Assembly (NCBI GenBank): GCA_963682055.1
Contig: OY821742.1
Span: forward strand, 11,625,752-11,689,751
Direction: 5' to 3'
DNA: 64,000 nucleotides
Source of the DNA: Primula veris
Taxonomy: Eukaryota > Streptophyta > Magnoliopsida > Ericales > Primulaceae
Positions 25,270-37,812 of the stretch are shown one piece after another. Below the pieces are notes generated by a model. That model saw only the letters and a list, made by a program, of their open reading frames with translations. It was not told the DNA's origin and made no database searches. The first letter of the stretch is position 1; every line of letters starts with the position of its first letter. The position numbers and the translations under genes were made by a program.

Positions 25270-28200
25270 TATGAAGAAAAAAAACAATTTTTTTTTATTA
25301 ACCGTACCGAAAAAGTATCGGATCGATACATTTCAATTACGTTACGTAAAAAATAAAAATCAAATTTATCAATCGTATCGAAAAAGTATCGGATATGTAA
25401 TCGTGTCAACCTTTTTTTACGTAACCTTTTTTCATAGTTTTTATTGACTATTAAATTGAATTGTTTTTTATACAATGACCCATAAAAAAATAGGATAGTC
25501 TATCGTAGAAAAATAGGGCACCAACAAATGAATCTCATGACTTAGAAATCCATTTTTGATGCCTTAATAATTTTTAGTACAGCCTGTCTTAAAAAAGTTT
25601 AATTCATTAAATTAGATCCAATGGTACGTATTATGAGATTCATAGGTGGTGCACCCTATAACACTCGATTATTTCACTTACACGACAGACCTTTACAAAT
25701 TCAATCGGCCACCTTGATATTTCCTTCACCAATATGAAGTTGTATCAAATCCCTAAAGATTTTCCATTGATAATCCCATCTTTTGAAACCATTTAACTAA
25801 AGTAAAAACGGATCACGACTCCTGATACGATTTGAAAATAATACCCGATAAGCGATATTCGGTAGAGATCCGACTCATATATTTTTCATGAGAATCTATC
25901 AACTAAACATGGGAAGCACAATTGGTATAAGGGCACGATTGTCATTTCTTTTATAAAATAGGAAAAGTAATTACCCATTTGACTAACTACAATTAACGAA
26001 GCTCATTACACAAAAAACATATGATATGACAGATGAAAACGTCACTTGTCAACATTTTATGGTGCACGTACCCTATAAATAAAGTCAAATAGCAGTACAA
26101 CGAGATCATCTGACTTCCAAGCAGAAAAAATACATCAGTATAAAGACTTTTCAGCGCTTATCTCAGTATAAAGTATAGGTCATATAAAAGTCAAGTCAAA
26201 ACCCGAAAATCTATACCGAACATTAGACTGTTAGAAACTATTGTAATAAAACGTATTGTAATTTAGCCGATCAATAAAGAAAGATAACATTTTGTTTAAT
26301 TTATTATTGACGATCAACTAAATAATTATTGTTGAAAAGCATGAGTTAACCGACCAAAATCTATATTTTATTGATTCGTTAAATTAATAATTTGTCCAAA
26401 CTGAAAAGTAAGTTATGGGATTTGTTGGTGGCCTGTGGGAATGTCATATGTCATACTAGTGGTTTTGTCAACAATGGTGAGAGAGATGAGTTGCAGAGAG
26501 CCAATAGAAAGGTGTGGGTTTTAACCAAATGTTTTGGTTGCATTCTTGAAACTTTTATTGTGTATCATAGATTTAAGATAAGTGACAAATCTTTTAAAAC
26601 AGACTGCCTTAAAAATTATTAAAAATTATTAAGGCAGCAAAAATGAATCGATGACTTCGTGTTGAAGGCATTTTCTGATGTAGAGTTGTGGATACGGACC
26701 GACTTATATGCCTATAGGGCTTTGATGTTATATGTGCTTAGATCCAGGAGGAGAATATGAGATGTAAATACTAAATATCTTGCTTTAGATATTTACTAAG
26801 TTGATGCTTTCTGTCATCCTGATTTGATAAATACATATATTTTGGATTTTGATTAGCTTCGTATACCATAAGATTTAAGTTATATATTTGATAATGAGAG
26901 CTAGATATTTCTTTCCAGCGACTTTTTAGCCAGACTTTGTTGTTGTATTATTTGAGCTTCACTGTATCTCTAAGTCTCGTTATTCAAGTTCTATAATTAC
27001 TCAAAAGAATAGACCCCTCAAATCAAATTTGTTCAAGATGCATGTCACCTTCATTATATATGCCTACCTTCAGTGGCTTCTTTTCTTTTAATGCATAATT
27101 ACGAAGTTGTTAGGTGATGATGTAGACTTGATCACATGCTAAATCTTTTTTGCTGTTGCATATATATTTAATGAGCATTCTTAAAATATCTCCAACTTTG
27201 GTGAATTTATTTTCATCGAGAAACTACTCATTTTCATGTTACAATATTGTGTATAGACTATTGTCAGTGAGAGTTAATTGGAAAAACCACCGACTATCCT
27301 AGTCCAGAGTAAAAAGTTTATTGTCCGAGATAGACAAATGGATGGCTCCAACATTCCCTTCAGGATCCTCAGCTAATATGCGAGTCACACGAGTCGAGTA
27401 ATCTTTGGACCCTAGCCTGAAGTTAACGACCACTTAATTCTCTTGTTCTTTTTTAGCAAAACAAACTAGTTATCCTAGAAAATAAATCTAATGGTATTAT
27501 ATGCTTGAAAGCTCATTCAAACATGTCTTTGTACACTGTTAGATACTTAGATCTAGCGAGTGCGGATGAATCTTGTGTAGTTTTCCCTTTTTTCATTTTT
27601 CAATTCTCTATTTGCAAGTAATTAACATGGAACAACTCCCTTAATCATTATCTTTCACTGTACCGTGACACCAAATTAACCACTGATCTCTTGACTCCTC
27701 ATGAGTTGCCGACCTCAAGCTCATAGTCATGTCATTTCGCATGATACAGGCATGAGCATGGTTTCCCAGATATACACGTTAGAGGTTCAACATTAAAATC
27801 AGTCAAAAAGGAGAAAATATGCTTATGGGAGTTTCAAACCCATGACCAAATGGGACATACACCTTTCAATTTCAGCACTAAACCACTAGTTTATACAATC
27901 TTTAATTAATAATTTACACATAGAATATTAATAATTTAAAATCCAGCAGGGCTGTATCCTCCACAAGTCACACACTGGCTCCGCCCGATAAGTCTAATAT
28001 AAATTTTTGTTTTTAGACTCTGGGTTGATTTTTATATTGACATGGGCCAAACTATAGTTACCATTATATCAATACATCACAGTTCCAAGGTGGTGATCAC
28101 TATCCAAATAAATAGTACTTCAATTTATGAGCCCACGCCCATGTATATCAAATCTATAATTGTGTCTTTCGTATGATAATTCCTGGGATTATGATGAAGT

Positions 28201-28580
28201 CCCAAATAAACTTCTCTGTAAAATGTAAATTAAGACACATTGGGGAAGAACACAAACTCATGAACAAACGGAGTAAATTCAGTGCAAAGACAATTTATAT
28301 AAGAATGTCGTAACAAGAAACTAATTTAGAGACTACTTACTAAATTCAGCGCGAAGACAATTTAGTTGTCTTGAAATTTATATATAGATACCAAAACAAA
28401 TGAAAATTTGTTCTGAAAGACTATCTATTACATAAGAGAAAACAGTACATTTGAGTCAAGAAAATTGGGAGACAAATTTTAGTCTATACACTTATGTTGG
28501 TATATATGGTAGTGTCTCAGAATATCAATTTTATTTTACTTTATTTTGATGCCTAAATCCAGAAGTTAGAGATTTTTTTG
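25270..28580. other. Intergenic DNA, no gene seen
   Basis: A near-palindrome sits at 26603-26636 (CTGCCTTAAAAATTATT and its inverse). Around 27820-27890 a fragment with TTTCAAACCCATGACC resembles the tRNA-like parts of dispersed repeats. The 76-codon frame at 26392 (+) has no recognisable domain. Confidence 0.45.
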
Positions 28581-28589
28581 GGATTGTGG

Positions 28590-29775
28590 TCTCGTTTGAT
28601 CGCGTCTTTTATGTTCAAAAGTATACTTTTTATAAGTGGGTTGAAGAGTATACTTTTTGTGTTTACTTTTTGGTAAGTAAATGCTGTTTGGTGAACACCG
28701 TAAAAGTATAATTTTCATTAAAAATGTTGTTTGGTAAAATATGTTTACTTTTATTTTTTAAGTGAAAATGAATTGTTTATTTCGATTAATAGAATAAAGC
28801 AAAATAATTAACTAGCAAAAAAAACATTTCATTATTTAAAGATTAAAAAATACAAAATTAGGAAAATATAATGATTATACGAACATAAAAAGTTACAAAG
28901 TTACAAAATTAGGAAAATATAATGATTTTTACTTTGATAAGTAAGATGAAAGTTACTTTTAATAACTAGCAAAAATATTGTTTGGTGATTTCATGTACTT
29001 TTGCTTTTTTTTTTTTTTTTTTTAAAAGACCATTAATATAGCTATCATGTTAATCATTTTACAACTTAAATAAATTACAACACATAAGGTTAATAAAATA
29101 GACTTGAAATTGACAAAGCTACATAATTAACGGTTTGTTCTTTGGCTTTTATAAAAGTATACTTTTATAGAAAATTTTGTTTGGCAAAATCTGGTACTCT
29201 TACTTTTTTTAGTTTAAAAATATATTATTTGAATTTTTTTTAAATTTATTCCATTTGGAAAAATACTGTCTCGCTAAAGATAATTTTTAAAAGAATAGCA
29301 AAAAATATTAAAATAGCACTACAAAACTTATAAAAGCAAAAAAGTAACGTCACGTTACCAAGTTATTTTTTCAAACTAAATTTAAACTATAGTTTAACAA
29401 AAATGATCAACAACAGAATAAATGAAAAATATTCTTAAAAAAAATAATAGTAAATTTATAAATGAGGAATTAAAGAACAAGTTACAGAGAAAATGGGACG
29501 CTACGTGTGTCCCTAAAAAATAGAAGAGTATAAAAAAGAAAATGGCAAGAATATAAGTTGCTTATAATCAGCAACAATGTTTTACAAAATCCAAATAGTT
29601 ATCAGATTTGACTTTATCTTGTAAAAACATGATGTAACTTACTTTTGAAAATCTTAGTTATACACCTTTACTTTTTGGAAAAACATTAATTATTTAATGA
29701 CAATCAAACACCATTTACTTATTATAAGTAAAATGACTCAAATGTATGCTTTTAGTGGACAACCAAAGAACCCAT
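28590..29775. mobile_element. MITE-like region with GTTTGGTAAA subterminal motifs, probably two nested or adjacent elements
   Basis: TTGTTTGGTAAA/TGTTTGGC AAA phrases with AAAGTATACTTTT recur near 28620-28740, 28980 and 29130-29200. GGTTTGTTCTTTGGC at about 29130 is inverted at the right end (ACAACCAAAGAACCC, about 29759-29773), defining a ~645-bp inner element. The layout resembles non-autonomous hAT elements. Confidence 0.45.
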
Positions 29776-29949
29776 GTATCTAAATCCAACAGTTAAACGT
29801 TAGTTACTATTTGTAGATTGCAATTCGACGTGCCAATCTATGCAGAAAGTCGATTGGGGTCCAAGATCGCTCAACAAGCCGGTAAACCATTTAGCCTTAT
29901 CTAGTTCTAACGAGTTTAGATTGCAAGTTATGTCCGACCGTTTATTGTC

Positions 29950-30078
29950 TTTTTTTTTTTTTTGATAATCAGAAACCCTCGTTTGGAGGTAAATCTGATT
30001 CGCAGACGTCAGGGTTCAAACACTTATGGTGAGCGTGATATACCCGGGTAACAAACACCTGAACCAACCACTTTGTAT
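29950..30078 (-). mobile_element. tRNA-derived SINE
   Basis: Read on the minus strand it starts near AAGTGGTTGGTTCAGGTG (A-box-like), continues through TACCCGGGTATATCACGCTC and a degenerate B-box tract (TTTGAACCCTGACG), and ends TCTGATTATC followed by a ~14-nt A run (T run 29950-29963 on the plus strand). This order and the poly(A) tail match the plant Au-type SINE plan as I remember it. The promoter boxes are degenerate, so it is probably inactive. Confidence 0.55.
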
Positions 30079-30335
30079 CATGATTTATCTTAATGGATTT
30101 TGATTTCCTAAAAAAATAAAAATAAATTATTCGCAGAAAGTGTAAACAACAAGCTCAGACATAATAATGCAACACCAACCATAAATAATCTGCTACCACA
30201 ATTTTATTTAAGACCTCATTGTAAGTACTTGATGATAATACGTCACAATCACATTCAATTTGCACAGTTGCATCACACATGATTGTCCGAGATAAGCCAA
30301 CTTTTAAAATAAATAAAACTTACCCCCTTTATAAC

Positions 30336-31412
30336 GGAAAATTTCAATTTGTGGCCTATGTTTTGCACGATTATTAATTTAGTAATTTGACTTTACAAAA
30401 TTTTTATTTAGTCACATCAGTTTATTAAAATGATTGATTTGCTGACCTACTTAACTCCATAAGTTTTAAACAATTACAATCCAGTCTATCTAGTTTAGAA
30501 ATTAATAAAATAGCCACTGATTTGTTAAAAGTGATAAAATTAACTATTTAAAAAAACACGTTTTTATATAACCAACTTTTCTTTAAAATAAATATTTTTT
30601 CAAACAAGAAAGTGGGAGTTTTTCTCAAAACAAAAGTTACATATCATGATTAAAAAAGATTACTGAAAGTTTTTACCTTTACCGATAACATTATGTCTCA
30701 CATCTTTGCAAAAATTTGAAGAAAGCAAGTATTTTTGTTAAATTTGAAAAAATTTGAAAAAAAAATTATGTATTAAACAAAATCCTTAGGGAATAAATAA
30801 ATTTTAAAATAAAATAAATTTACTTATAGTGTTTATATAAACTAGTAGTTCTTTTAAAAAGTTAATTAGTATATTTCACATCTTTGCAAAAATTTAAAAT
30901 TAAAATATACTATTCACAGGCTCTTGAATCATTGGGAGAATTTTGAATTCAAGAATTTTTTTCTGCAAAGTTGTTTTTTTTATATATTAAAATTTCTATT
31001 AAGTAAACAATTTAAAAAATATATGTTTGAGATATAATTTTATTGGCAAAGTGGAAACAATCAGTAATATTTTTTAATCAGAATAAACAAGTTTTTTTTT
31101 TTTAGGGAAACTCCTATTTTAATTATTGGAAAAAATTATTTGGAAAATTATAAAAAAATTGGTTACTGGAAAATGTGTCTTTTAAAAGAAACTGTAAAAT
31201 AGTTAAAATTGTCATTTTTAACAAATCTGTGATTTTTTCAATTAATTTCTAAACTATGTTGGCTGAATTGTAATTAGTTAAAACGTATGAAGTCAAAAAG
31301 GTCACCAAATCAATCATTTTAATAAACCTAGGCCACTAAATCAAAATTTTATAAACTCGGATCACTAAATCAATATTCGTGCAAAACATAGATCACTAAA
31401 ATGAAATTTTCT
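30336..31412. mobile_element. Non-autonomous element with long (about 220-bp) inverted repeats
   Basis: The left arm (30336-30552) and right arm (31197-31412) are inverted copies with roughly 80% match by eye, for example CTATGTTTTGCACGA, TTTATTAAAATGATTGATTT and TAGTTTAGAAATTAAT in both. The ~640-bp centre is AT-rich and non-coding. Long TIRs suggest a Mutator-like or foldback-type MITE. No clear target duplication was found. Confidence 0.7.
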
Positions 31413-33230
31413 CACAATGCAACCATGCAAATTGAATGGGATAGAATTAATCCAGCACTTGCAATGCGGTCTTAAAGAAAATTATGATAATAGTATCATG
31501 GGTAGTAAAAATACGATTGATTAATTAATTGAGCACTTAATAGCTTATGATAATATTATTTATGATTGATATATTTTATGATTTAATAAGCTAAAAACCA
31601 TTTTTGCAACAAAATAAAACTCAAATAAAAACATGAAACCCTAGTTGAAATTATTATAAAATTAAATATTAATTAAATAAAAAAACTAAAAAATAATTTT
31701 TCAACACAAAAAACTCAAATAAAAATATAGAACCATAGTTGAAACTAATATAAAATTAAAAAGATCTTTTCTAACAATATTTAGAATTGAAATATATAAA
31801 TAAATGAAATGAAATTTTGATACATTCATTTTCTTAACAAATTAACCACTATAGATTTACATAGATTCCCTCCGATCCATCCAAAAAGTAATTTCATATA
31901 CAATTACAAATATTAAATAATTATACTAGCTTGTTAAATGTGTTGCCTTAATCAAGTATTATCTATACTATTACTTTATGTCTAGCCTTAAAACAAATAT
32001 TTGCAAAATAGTATTGATAGTTTAAAAAATTACAAATAAAAAAACTGATAAGTAAAACTGCTAAAATAAAAATAACTGCTATTTCACGTTACCATCTCTC
32101 TTCCTTATTATATCCCTACCTTTCTCTCTCTCTGTTATCTCTCTCTCTCTATATATATATATCTATACTATTATCTCTCTATTATCAAATCTCTCTCCTC
32201 CTCTCTGTCAACCATAATTGTTCCTCCGTTTATCGAAAATTCTACCATAACGGATTACAGATTTTTTTTTTGATTCACACCCATTAGGTGGGTGGACAGG
32301 TCCATTAGTGTAGTGTATGTGAGCACTTGTTTTTTTTACGTTTTCCATACAAAACTCGATTATCCATGTACTTAGATTGGTAATAGCCTTCCTGATCCAT
32401 ATTGCAATTTGTAACGTATCAAAAAAGATCGGAACATTGCCAATTATGTGGGTCCAAAATCTAATCCAAACAGAATCTTATGAACCCACCAAAAGAAGGC
32501 CAAAAATGTCAACGTACCAAATCCACGTTATATTAAATATAGTCATATGGTCCATTAACGGATAGAATTAAAATTTTAGTGGAACTGAATATCTATTTTC
32601 ATAAAAAAAAATTCCCCTGATCATGGCACAATATTCTTCATTCCTGCTACAAGCCTACAAGTAGTGATAATCCATTTACAGTGTCGGCCCGGTATCTCAG
32701 AAGTTGGGCGTTTAATTTTTTTTTTATTACTTGATAAATACAAATCAAAATTAAATTAAATTGTAAATTAATAGTTTCAAACTTATAATCTCTTATGTAA
32801 AATATCAAACTAGTCTACCATTTGAGCTATTATAACACATTGTGAACAAACTGTTGTTCAATATTTTTATTTTAACTACTAATTAAGTGTATCAAAAATA
32901 TAGTCAGGTGTTGCCCAATTTATTTTTGTGAATCAATTACCCAAGAATTAAGACTTACCCGAGTTGGACCCGAGTCGAGCCTGCCCATTTGCCTGAGTTA
33001 TAATCTGGTTATTAGTATGTAACAAGAGTTTTAGCTACTAAGCCTGTCAAGTTGCTCAAAAAAGTCACGGTTGCCCCTACCTTATGTTTATTTTGGAAAA
33101 TGTATATGTTAACCGTATTATCTACCCAGCCCATATATTTCATAAGTCTTAACAATTTCCAGTTTCTAAGCAATGTTTAACTGTATACAAATTTTCATTT
33201 TTTTCTACAAATTTCCGTATCATAACTATT
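31413..33230. other. Intergenic DNA, no gene seen
   Basis: It holds a CT/AT microsatellite (32112-32200) and a dispersed-repeat fragment near 32690-32830 (TTTCAAACTTATAATCTC ... CTACCATTTGAGCTAT). The short ORF at 32377-32565 is unrecognised. Confidence 0.5.
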
Positions 33231-33234
33231 GACT

Positions 33235-33770
33235 ATTATTTTTATCTACTTTTTCGTCCTCAATTATAAATTACAATTCCTTCTAAAATCAAATTAAATA
33301 ATTTCAAAAACTCCATACTATCCATCGCATTGGGATAAACTCTTATTAAAAAATAACCGACCATGTGACTTATGACATACTACGTATTTGATAACTCTTG
33401 TGAAAAGTATATTCGAATATCCGCAATTACATCCTATCTTCTATCTTCATCTCCCTTTAATCTTGTTGTTCCACTATTCTCCCGTTACTTATGCTCTAAT
33501 AATCGACCTCTCAGTGGAGCATCTAAAGATGCAAATAGATGAAACTGAAATAACATAAATTTTAAAAAAACAAAAAAGACAAAGATTAATTTTATTGGTT
33601 TATTTTTTCCAAATCAAAACTTACACTCAAATTAAGGTCACTTTTCACAATTTCCCAACTTTCTTACTTTTGTAGAAGACAAAAGTACCATTACAGTTTT
33701 TTGTTTTAAGTGGGAAATAAAGTAAACTAAATTATTTAAATTGAGGTTTATTATAGTTTGGTAACATAAA
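33235..33770. repeat. Copy 1 of a tandem duplication (empty-site copy)
   Basis: This ~0.5-kb segment is repeated directly after itself. Copy 2 starts near 33779 and is interrupted by the Mutator-like element, resuming at 40883 and ending near 41070. Shared phrases include AATAACCGACCATG.GACTT, AATAATCGACCTC, GATGAAACTGAA.TAACATAA and CCATTACAGTTTTTTGTTTT. Copy 1 keeps the uninterrupted CTAATAATCGACCTC junction. Confidence 0.85.
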
Positions 33771-34008
33771 TTATAGTCGTTTTTATTTGGTTATCTATCT
33801 TTTCATCCTGCATTATAAATTCTAACTATTCTTGAGACTAAAAAAAATAATTTCAAAAATCCGACACTGTCTATCGCGTTGTGATAAACTCTGATTAAAA
33901 TATAACCGACCATGCGACTTATGTCGTACAACGTATTTAATGACTCTTGAAAAGTTCGCAAGTGCATCTTTTTTTTTTTAATCATGTTGTTGTATTATTC
34001 TTAAGGTG

Positions 34009-34017
34009 TTAATAATC
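34009..34017. repeat. Left target-site duplication of the MULE
   Basis: TTAATAATC abuts the left TIR. The identical 9-mer follows the right TIR at 40874-40882. Confidence 0.9.
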
Positions 34018-34264
34018 GAGTTTTTTGCTGAAATGGTACAGTGGCTGCCCCAAAATCCCAGAATGGGCTACCTTTCTGTAATATTCCCAAAATGGTCTAC
34101 TTCCGAAAAACGACCGATCGAAATGGTCAAAACGACCGGTCGTTTTTATCATGAACTCTCTGGAACAATTTGGACCAAAAACGATCGGTCGTTTTGGCCA
34201 TTTCGATCGGTCGTTTTTCAGACAAAAACGATCGGTCGTTTTTTCCATTTCGATCGGTCGTTTT
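34018..34264 (+). repeat. Left terminal inverted repeat of the MULE
   Basis: The 247-bp sequence is matched in inverse by 40627-40873. Differences are GTGGCTG versus GTTGCTG near 34042 and TTGGCC versus TTGTCC near 34197. It contains six CGATCGGTCG-type motifs. Open frames here on both strands are by-products. Confidence 0.92.
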
Positions 34265-34530
34265 ATTGTTAACTCTCTAGAAGAAATCATACCTAAAACT
34301 ATCGGTCGTTTCTGAAAAACGATCGGTCGTTTTTCTTGTGAACTCTCTGGAAGAAATTTGATCTGAAAAGATCGGTCGTTTTTTCAGAACGATCGGTCGT
34401 CTGTGGAAAAACGATCGGTCGTTTTTCACAGTCGACCGATCGACTGTAAACAATTTACATAACAAGAATTTTTTGCACTTTTCGACACTGATATGGCAAA
34501 AAATATATAAAAACATGATCACTTAAAAAA
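34100..34530. repeat. Left CGATCGGTCG array and tail, copied internally
   Basis: About a dozen motifs of the form AAAACGATCGGTCGTTTT or its inverse occur up to 34442. The following tract (GGAATTTTTTGCACTTT-like, ending near 34524) is copied in the same orientation at about 36987-37118. Motif clusters near MULE ends are candidate transposase-binding sites, which is an inference. Confidence 0.7.
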
Positions 34531-35088
34531 TGATGTCGTAAATTAATATGTTTAGTACGAGAGTGTTGGATCGGATTTTTCGAAATATTTATAGCACTAG
34601 TATTATCACATAAAATGATGTAAATTAAATTAATATGTTTACTAAACATCCGATTTAAAACAAGTAAATGTCACAACATCCGATTTAAAACGAAGTTAAA
34701 CAAAGCTAAACGATTAAGGAAAACGAACGATCAAATGCAAGCGAAAAATTGGCCATAGTTTTGCCTAAAAACGGTCAATCGCCACAAATGAAAAACAACA
34801 CAAATAACCCAATCAACTATAGATATATATACGCACAAGTTATAATAACATCAAAATCGCATTTCTAGAATTATAAATACGCAATCTCACAACGTCATAC
34901 AATTTAACACGTAATGATAAATAGCAACATAAAAAAGATTCATAACATAAATGCAAAGCGTTTGCTACTTATTACATCAAAAACAACGTAGTTCGAAAGA
35001 AAATGAAAAGCAAAGGAAATACAACGCAAAATAAAAGAGGGTATTTCTCCCCCTTTAACATCATCAAAAACATAAAAAAATTAACCGC

Positions 35089-36429
35089 CTAGTCGCGGTG
35101 GGAGGTCGCGTCGTCCTCTTCGTCGGCTTCATCGTCGGGACCGGCTAGATCGGGAAAATACCCGTAGAACTTTGCCCGTTGCTCGGCGCTTATCCTATCA
35201 ATTTCGTCCAAGTCTTCTTGACTTGTGTTCATGGAGCGAAACATGCGTCGGTGGAGTCGCGCATTTTGATATTGGTCGATGTATAGATCGTCGTAGAATT
35301 GTTCGGTGCGCGGAGCACGGTTGGAAGATCCGACTTGAGCTTTTCCTCGACCTCGAGTGGGACGAGAAGAGGAAGGAATGTGAGACGGGGGAAGGGACTC
35401 GGAGGAAATAGGCACGTCCTCACAAGCGGCTTGCGGTGTGGCCTTAGGGCCGACATACTCTTCCTCTTCGGGGGAAAGAGGAGTGTAGTCGGGGCCGGAC
35501 ACCCGTTTACCGGACCAAGTAATGGTCTTGGCGGCAGTGTTGAATTTTATTGACATTTGGGCAAGATAAGAGGTGTCCCAAATGTGTTTATCCTTGTTCT
35601 TGAAAAGGGTTCCACCGGGAACAAGGTTTAGGTCCTTTAAGATGGCCGAAATCAAGGCACCGTAAGTTAGCCCATTCTTAGATTTCGTTTTGAGCGAATC
35701 CATCTTAAAGAATATGAGCGTCGCGAAGTCAAGCTTGACTCGGCGATTGATGCACCCTAGAAGGAAGATGTACTCATTGGTAACATCCGTGAAATTTGAA
35801 GTATAAGGGAGGACGATGTGAGAGAGGATGTGGTAGGCTAATTTATTTCGAAAGAGAAGGTCGTGGGCTTTGTTAGAGCGATTGTTGTGGGTGGGATGAA
35901 ATAGCTCATCTTTGAAATCGGTAAAATTAACGATATCGAGCATATCGCAAAGTTCGTCACTTTGCTCGTACACCCCCTCAGCATCGAGGTGTAGAAGATT
36001 TCGTAAACGGTCTATTCCGTAAACGAAGGGTTGTCCATTAAATGATGAATGCAAGCGGAGTGCGTCATCATGATCCCTATCAAGAACTAGGTTATGGTAA
36101 AATTCATAGACATTTTCAGCGAAAAAAGGTTCTTTTAGAGTAAGAATAAAGTCAAGTTTTTGGAAGTGTAAATCTTGCATGAGAAGGGGAAAACGTTCAA
36201 GGAATAGGGGCATGTCTATGGTAAAGTTAGACAATATACCTCTTGTAGCTATTGTTGGTGGATAGAGAGGAGGAAGAGAGCCGGAAGAGGCACCGGGGCC
36301 CGATGGTGGAGCGGTGGAGGAGCAGGTTCGGCGACCGCGAGGAACACGGGGGCGAGTGGACGGAGGCACGTAGTCGTCCTCTTGTTCATCAACGATGTGG
36401 AGTTGTGTCGATTTCTTGGTTCGAACCAT
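35089..36429 (-). CDS. Putative plant transposon protein (second ORF of the MULE)
   Basis: The intact 446-codon single-exon ORF is carried inside the MULE in the same orientation as its transposase. The N-terminal ~60 residues are basic and Pro/Ser-rich (MVRTKKSTQLH...PSTRPRVPRGRR). Residues ~62-270 resemble the 'putative plant transposon protein' domain found in many plant genomes: a TRGIL opening, then FYHNLVL, then the GIDRLRNLLHLD block. Next comes a conserved SHIVLPYTSNFTDVT and NGLTYGALISAILKDL region. The C-terminus is Ser/Pro- and acidic-rich, ending EADEEDDATSHRD. Its biochemical role is unknown; a structural or accessory transposition role is possible. Unlike the transposase it has no stop or shift. 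It lies between direct copies of the element's terminal array (34389-34524 and 36987-37118), as if acquired as a module. Confidence 0.75.
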   Translation of the reverse strand: MVRTKKSTQLHIVDEQEDDYVPPSTRPRVPRGRRTCSSTAPPSGPGASSGSLPPLYPPTIATRGILSNFTIDMPLFLERFPLLMQDLHFQKLDFILTLKEPFFAENVYEFYHNLVLDRDHDDALRLHSSFNGQPFVYGIDRLRNLLHLDAEGVYEQSDELCDMLDIVNFTDFKDELFHPTHNNRSNKAHDLLFRNKLAYHILSHIVLPYTSNFTDVTNEYIFLLGCINRRVKLDFATLIFFKMDSLKTKSKNGLTYGALISAILKDLNLVPGGTLFKNKDKHIWDTSYLAQMSIKFNTAAKTITWSGKRVSGPDYTPLSPEEEEYVGPKATPQAACEDVPISSESLPPSHIPSSSRPTRGRGKAQVGSSNRAPRTEQFYDDLYIDQYQNARLHRRMFRSMNTSQEDLDEIDRISAEQRAKFYGYFPDLAGPDDEADEEDDATSHRD

Positions 36430-36670
36430 TGTTGGTTTTAAGAAAAAAATTAGGGCTTTTGAAGAATTGGGGTTTTTAAGAAAAACGGAATGAATCGATA
36501 GTGATGATACGAATAATAAGAGGAATTGGGTTATAGATATATAGAGAATATGGATTTTTGAAGAATTTTAAGAAATGGGACGAATTTTTGAGAGAGAGAG
36601 GCTGTGGAATTTTTGAGGATTTTAAAAAATGGGATTAGGGTTTCAAAGATAAACACTGAAAAACATTGAA

Positions 36671-37030
36671 ACGATCGGTCGTTTTTATGTTTCGATCGGT
36701 CGTTTTGGAACGAAAATGTTCCAGTGAGCACACCTAAAAAACGATTGGTCGTTTTTAAGAACAATCGGTCGTCTGTATAAAAACGATCGGTCGTTTTTAT
36801 GTTTCGATCGGTCGTTTTGGAACGAAAATGTTCCAGTGAGCACACCTAAAAAACGATTGGTCGTTTTTAAGAACGATCAGTCGTCTGTATAAAAACGATC
36901 GGTCGTTTTTATGTTTCGATCGGTCGTTTTGGAACGAAAATGTTCCAGTGAGCACACCTAAAAAACGATTGGTCGTTTTTAAGAACGATCGGTCGTCTGT
37001 ATAAAAACGATCGGTCGTTTTTACAGACGA
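36671..37030. repeat. 112-bp tandem repeat, about 3.2 copies
   Basis: Units start ACGATCGGTCGTTTTTATG at 36671, 36783 and 36895, with a partial at 37007, giving an exact 112-bp period. Each holds four CGATCGGTCG-type motifs and the phrase GGAACGAAAATGTTCC, itself a palindrome. Minus-strand open frames at 36531-37084 are only readings of this repeat. Confidence 0.9.
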
Positions 37031-37137
37031 CCGATCGAATGTAAATATGTTACAGAACAGGAATTTTTTGCACTTTAACGACACTGATTTGGCATAAAAA
37101 AATATAAAAATACTGAAATATATATAAAATAAATAAA

Positions 37138-37800
37138 ATATATATATACTAGTAATCGTTGCCCACGCGTTGCGTATGCGATACGTAGTGGCATAGATAT
37201 GATCCCGACAAATAAACTTAATATTTTTTTTAAAATTTAAATATCGAATGATTAAATATAATTAATTAACAATCGTATATAAAGAGTAACATAATGTTTT
37301 ACTCTTATAAAAATTACATAACGATTTTGTTTGGAATATAAATGTGTGAAAAATAATATTTTTTAAGTTATTTATGTATTTCAATTGAGTGACGTCATTT
37401 TAGAGTAATTACAATATTAGAGTGAGGGTATTTTTGGAAAATTTAGGCAAAATTGGGCAGCCTCAAGATGGTTGGGTTGGCTTATATTAATAGTATGATA
37501 TATATATGTATATTTCACACATCAAACATGCCTAACCCTCGTCGAATAAAATAAAATTGCACTTATTTATTTATGTTAATATATATATTTATGTTAATTG
37601 CACTTATTTATTTATGTTGTTCATTCTACTTTTTATGTTAATTGCACTTATTTATTTACTCTCATACTTAACAAACCAGTTTATCTTCTCAAAAAACAGT
37701 ACGAAAAAACACTGAGAATAAATATAGATATTTCATCTTACAAAAGACAATTACAAGCGGAAAATTAAAAATAGTACAAGATACATATTGTCTCGTTAAG
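37138..37800. other. MULE interior between second ORF and transposase, possible nested small insert
   Basis: ATATATATACTAGTAATCG at about 37138, followed by TTGCCCACGCGTTGCG and closing near 37508 with TTATATTAATAGTATGATA, looks like a small dispersed repeat inserted in the element (class unsure). Next, 37560-37665 repeats TTGCACTTATTTATTTA three times. No ORF. Confidence 0.4.
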
Positions 37801-37812
37801 CTACAACTAAAA

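Noticed and set aside
26392..26622. 76-codon ORF (+)
   Set aside because: No family, no splice context; it opens at a non-ATG codon.
30005..30020. B-box-like GGTTCAAACAC suggesting a tRNA gene
   Set aside because: No cloverleaf could be formed. The context and A-tail fit a SINE.
34006..34522. Overlapping ORFs on both strands at the left MULE end
   Set aside because: They read through the TIR and its motif array. The mirror ORF at the right TIR shows the same artefact.
35172..35553. Plus-strand ORFs within the second MULE gene
   Set aside because: They are antisense shadows of the 446-aa minus-strand ORF.
36531..37084. Minus-strand ORFs rich in KTTDRF/NDRSF repeats
   Set aside because: They are translations of the 112-bp CGATCGGTCG array, not proteins.
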